Part shown: positions 61,448-64,000 of the stretch, piece after piece
Layout: each line of letters starts with the position of its first letter
How positions within the stretch are numbered: the first letter of the stretch is position 1
From: Lachnospiraceae bacterium
GTDB lineage: Bacteria; Bacillota; Clostridia; Lachnospirales; Lachnospiraceae
Direction of reading: 5' to 3'
DNA length: 64,000 nt
Assembly (NCBI GenBank): GCA_910575275.1
Contig: CAJTEE010000004.1
Span: forward strand, 229,703 to 293,702
Position numbers and translations under genes: made by a program
Notes under the pieces: generated by a model
Database searches by the model: none
What the model saw: the letters and a program-made list of their open reading frames with translations, nothing else
Told to the model about the DNA's origin: nothing

Positions 61448-61843
61448 TCATTGCCCCAAAGCCTTTTTCAGGTCCTTTATATATAAAGTCTGCTGCCTTT
61501 TCAGATACGCCCCAATAAACGGTTTTATGAACCATCTTTTTGCTGTAACGTCCTCCGTGAAATCAATCATTGTTACGCCGCCCCCGCTGGAAAAAATCCC
61601 TGTCCAGTGGCCATGCATGTTGTCATTCTCCATATCAAATTCCCATCTCCTGTTTTCTTCCTTTACAGTTACAGTAAAAACTGTCTGATAACCGGAGGTT
61701 GTGTGTTCCACAAACTGTTTCTCATCTATGACCTCCACTTTGCTTAAATCACTGCGCCATGCGGTATCCTCCAGCGAAGTCACAATATCCCAGACCCTTT
61801 GTAATTCCGCATGAAAGTCTGCCCGTATATTTGAAATTGCCAT
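61448..61843 (-). CDS. SRPBCC (START-like) domain protein
   Basis: 131 residues from the ATG at 61843, chosen for spacing to AAAGGA. A single START/Bet v 1-like helix-grip fold: an N-terminal strand ISNIRADFHAELQRVWDIVT, a strand-rich centre and the long C-terminal helix FIGAYLKRQQTLYIKDLKKALG. Such proteins bind hydrophobic ligands; the function here is unknown. It directly follows a TetR remnant, its likely former regulator. Confidence 0.8.
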   Translation of the reverse strand: MAISNIRADFHAELQRVWDIVTSLEDTAWRSDLSKVEVIDEKQFVEHTTSGYQTVFTVTVKEENRRWEFDMENDNMHGHWTGIFSSGGGVTMIDFTEDVTAKRWFIKPFIGAYLKRQQTLYIKDLKKALGQ

Positions 61844-61844
61844 C

Positions 61845-62195
61845 TTAATCATTCCTTTCTTTCAGGTATACCATCCTCCACTGTCCGGTCTTCTTCAAAA
61901 TATCCTTTTCCAGAAAATCCGGTGCAAGTTCACCGGATGAAAACATCTGCCAGTAGCAGCTAAGTAAATAACCATTGATTTCCGGGTTTTCCTCAAAAAG
62001 CACCCTTAATGCAAATAAGTATATGGTTGGCGCTTCCCTCATAAATACGCAGTTCGCCAATACCCTCTGGCATATGGTCTCAAAAAATCTATGGTCTGTG
62101 TATTGCCTTTCCCTGCCGCCTCGTGGAAGAGCCTGCCCGCATGTTCCCAAAGGTACAGATATAGCTCTTTTTTATTTTATGAAAAAATAATATTT
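61845..62195 (-). pseudogene. TetR regulator, C-terminal half only
   Basis: KKELYLYLWEHAGRLFHEAA, FFETICQRVLANCVFMREAP and FALRVLFEENPEINGYLL, then a normal end at VYLKERND. It is related to the N-terminal-half TetR at 58.0-58.4 kb (FFEAMTQKVLARCEFM, LQVLFAETPEI). The DNA-binding domain is gone and a base is missing in the A run near 62170. Not a working repressor. Confidence 0.75.
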
Positions 62196-62219
62196 TTTCT
62201 CTCTGGCTATGGGATGCGG

Positions 62220-62963
62220 TCACTCCCATTTGAAACATTTCACCGCAACGCCTGTACATAAGATGGTAACGGTTCCCATGACTGCTGCCGGCATCCAGAC
62301 AGATTCTGTATGTATTCCCAGAGAAGCCGCCTTCATAAGCTGTATCCCCTGTGTCAGCGGGAAAAGGGCGACCAGCTTCTGCATGGTCTCCGGCATTACC
62401 TCAAAGGGCAGCGTGGCCCCGGAAAAAACCAGCATGGGAAAATACAGCAGGCAGGCAATAACACTGGCCATTTTTTCATTTTTTGCGATACCGCCCACCA
62501 TCATCCCGATGCTTAACGTGGAGACCAGGGTAAGGAGCCAGCTACCAAGGAATGCCGCCGGGCTGCCGGGGAGCCTTACCCCCCACCAAACAGCCCCGAT
62601 GGGGAAGACCAGCGCCATGGATACCGCGGCATACAGCACATAGATGGCAAACTCCACTCCCAGCAGCATCACCGGGCTGATGGGCGTCACCCGGAACCGT
62701 TTCAGGATTTTCCGCTCCCTGTACCCGGCTACCACCAGGGGCAGCCCCATCAGCCCGCCGGCACAGATGGAGATGGCGCAGACTGCGCTCATGGACTGCT
62801 CCAGGAACGTATAGCCCGCCCCCGGAAAAGCGGGCTTTGCCTGATAAATAAAGCCAAGGATAACCAGCACCACCGCCGGCATGATGACCGCAAAGATCAC
62901 CATGTTCATATTTCGGATATTCAGCTTCAGCTCTGTTTTTAAAAGACTGAAAAAAGTTCTCAT
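62220..62963 (-). CDS. ABC-2 type transporter permease
   Basis: 247 residues with six membrane helices and the ABC-2 family pattern (MRTFFSLLKTELKLNIRNMNMVIFAVIMPAVVLVILGFIY at the start, ASVIACLLYFPMLVFSGATLPFEVMPETMQ in the fifth to sixth helix region). Drug or peptide export is likely. It overlaps the ATPase gene by 4 bp (62960-62963). Confidence 0.9.
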   Translation of the reverse strand: MRTFFSLLKTELKLNIRNMNMVIFAVIMPAVVLVILGFIYQAKPAFPGAGYTFLEQSMSAVCAISICAGGLMGLPLVVAGYRERKILKRFRVTPISPVMLLGVEFAIYVLYAAVSMALVFPIGAVWWGVRLPGSPAAFLGSWLLTLVSTLSIGMMVGGIAKNEKMASVIACLLYFPMLVFSGATLPFEVMPETMQKLVALFPLTQGIQLMKAASLGIHTESVWMPAAVMGTVTILCTGVAVKCFKWE

Positions 62964-63703
62964 GCCACAACCTCCTCGTCCGCGAATTTTAAATAGGCAT
63001 CCTCCAGCCGTTCACATCCGCTCTGCGCTTTCGCCTGCTCCACCGTGCCGTAAAAGGCGGCCTCCCCTTTTTTCAGGATACAGATCTCATCGCAGAGGAC
63101 CTCCACCTCATCCATGAAATGGGAGGTGAGGAAGATGGTCAGCCCTTCCCCTTTCAGTTCCTCCAGAATCTTCCACACCGTCCGGCGTGTCCTTGCGTCC
63201 AGCCCGGTGGTCAGTTCGTCCAGGAACACAAGCTGGGGGTCTGGTATCAGCGCAAGGACAATAAACAGCCGCTGCCGCTCCCCGCCGGAAAGGCTTTTCA
63301 CGGTGTTTTTTATCTTATCCCCAATCCCGAAGCGTTCACAAAGCTTCCTCCAGTCCGCCGGCCTCTCATACAGGCAGGCTGTTTCCCCGCAAAGCTCAGA
63401 CACCCTGATCTCCGGCTGGTAATCCCCCTCCTGAAACTGGACGCCCACTTTCTCAAACAATGCGCGCCTGTCTTTTTTTGCGTCATGCCCAAGTACCAGG
63501 GCGGTTCCCCTGTCCGCCTGCTTCGTTCCCAGGATACACTCAATGGTTGTGCTTTTCCCGGCCCCGTTTGCCCCCAGCAGTCCAAAGACTGTGCCTGTCT
63601 TTACCGACAAATTCAAATCTTTAAGCACGGTCCTTCCCTGATAGATTTTGGTAAGGTTCTCTGTCCGGACAGCCTCCTCTGTTCTCTTTATCGTTTCTCT
63701 CAT
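62960..63703 (-). CDS. ABC transporter ATP-binding protein
   Basis: 247 residues: Walker A GANGAGKSTT, signature LSGGERQRLFIVLAL and Walker B LVFLDELTTGLD, where the usual Glu-Pro after the Asp is Glu-Leu. It drives the ABC-2 permease downstream. It lies 20 bp behind the GyrI-like protein gene on the same strand, so the effector-binding protein and the exporter are probably one operon. Confidence 0.93.
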   Translation of the reverse strand: MRETIKRTEEAVRTENLTKIYQGRTVLKDLNLSVKTGTVFGLLGANGAGKSTTIECILGTKQADRGTALVLGHDAKKDRRALFEKVGVQFQEGDYQPEIRVSELCGETACLYERPADWRKLCERFGIGDKIKNTVKSLSGGERQRLFIVLALIPDPQLVFLDELTTGLDARTRRTVWKILEELKGEGLTIFLTSHFMDEVEVLCDEICILKKGEAAFYGTVEQAKAQSGCERLEDAYLKFADEEVVA

Positions 63704-63723
63704 CCTATCCTCCTGTCAAAGTT

Positions 63724-64000
63724 TCACTGCGCCTGCCGTTTTCTGATTGCCCGAAGCTCGATGTATCCCCGCTCCCCTCTGGGTTCCAGCTGGATGCGGG
63801 GGCTGTCCTCATCCCATTCATACCCGATCACAGACGAGTCATAATGGTCGATGGCATACTGTACGGCGAGAATCGCCTGGGAATAGTCCTCCTCATTAAA
63901 AGGCTCCCCCTGGACAGCCAGGTACTCGGCGGCAGGCAGGGCAATGAGGTCAAAGCCTTCCGGGATTTCCCCACGGTAGTCCGCCTCCACTTCCACCCCC
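63724..64000 (-). CDS. GyrI-like effector-binding domain protein, 5' end outside window
   Basis: The last 92 codons of a protein that begins beyond the right edge. FDLIALPAAEYLAVQGEPFNEEDYSQAI and IGYEWDEDSPRIQLEPRGERGYIELRAI are typical of the AraC effector-binding (GyrI-like) fold. This domain binds small hydrophobic or cationic drugs and often forms the C-terminus of AraC- or MerR-type activators. It may sense the compound exported by the adjacent ABC transporter. The rest must be seen to know if a DNA-binding domain is present. Confidence 0.75.
   Translation of the reverse strand, partial: GVEVEADYRGEIPEGFDLIALPAAEYLAVQGEPFNEEDYSQAILAVQYAIDHYDSSVIGYEWDEDSPRIQLEPRGERGYIELRAIRKRQAQ

Overview
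The window looks like a chromosomal segment of a spore-forming gut Clostridium-group bacterium, most likely family Lachnospiraceae. Supporting signs are a spore maturation gene (spmB), a diphosphate-type phosphofructokinase, a complete V/A-type ATPase operon, LPXTG and cell-wall-repeat surface proteins, strong AGGAGG ribosome binding sites, and several Tn916-type element genes. The species cannot be named from this sequence alone. The first 38 kb has the even, fairly GC-rich look of core chromosome. From about 38 kb on, composition is more A/T-rich and patchy, and broken genes become common.

Layout. 0-3.2 kb: tail of a nitroreductase, pfk, a MarR regulator, spmB, and an Spx/ArsC-like reductase. 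3.2-20.5 kb (minus strand): a four-gene surface locus with a DUF6273-like secreted protein, a GLUG/cell-wall-repeat protein, a 3,644-residue LPKTG-anchored adhesin made of SpaA/Cna-B-like modules, and a membrane-anchored accessory protein. 20.7-24.7 kb: a P1-family peptidase, tRNA-Lys(CUU), trxA, a 46-residue ORF, trmB and an SH3b membrane protein. 24.8-33.3 kb: V-type ATPase operon in the order G/H-C-I-K-F-E-A-B-D. 33.3-38.1 kb: a DUF1461 membrane protein, a DacA-type carboxypeptidase, a DEDD exonuclease and TrpB2. 38.2-40.7 kb: a 162-bp MITE-like element, a TetR/nucleoside phosphorylase pair with a palindromic operator, and a broken YdeI-family gene.

40.8-55 kb is an accessory region built from decayed integrative elements: a dead transposase, a serine-recombinase stub, two damaged sets of Tn916-type sigma/HTH genes and a broken Tn916-type integrase. 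Inside it are two intact functional cassettes. One is an HTH protein, two-component system, FMN-binding protein and FtsX/MacB-type ABC transporter, probably for peptide antibiotic sensing and export or repair. The other is a MATE transporter fused to a cytidylate-kinase-like domain. The fusion gene is preceded by a strong promoter, a 15-codon leader ORF and a terminator, which is the architecture of translation-coupled attenuation at antibiotic resistance genes. This is the most interesting system in the window.

55-64 kb (minus strand) is a mosaic of truncated genes (MerR, FtsX permease, HAD phosphatase, CPBP protease, two TetR halves) around two intact ABC exporters (58.5-60.8 kb and 62.2-63.7 kb). 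It ends in a GyrI-like effector-binding protein cut by the window edge.
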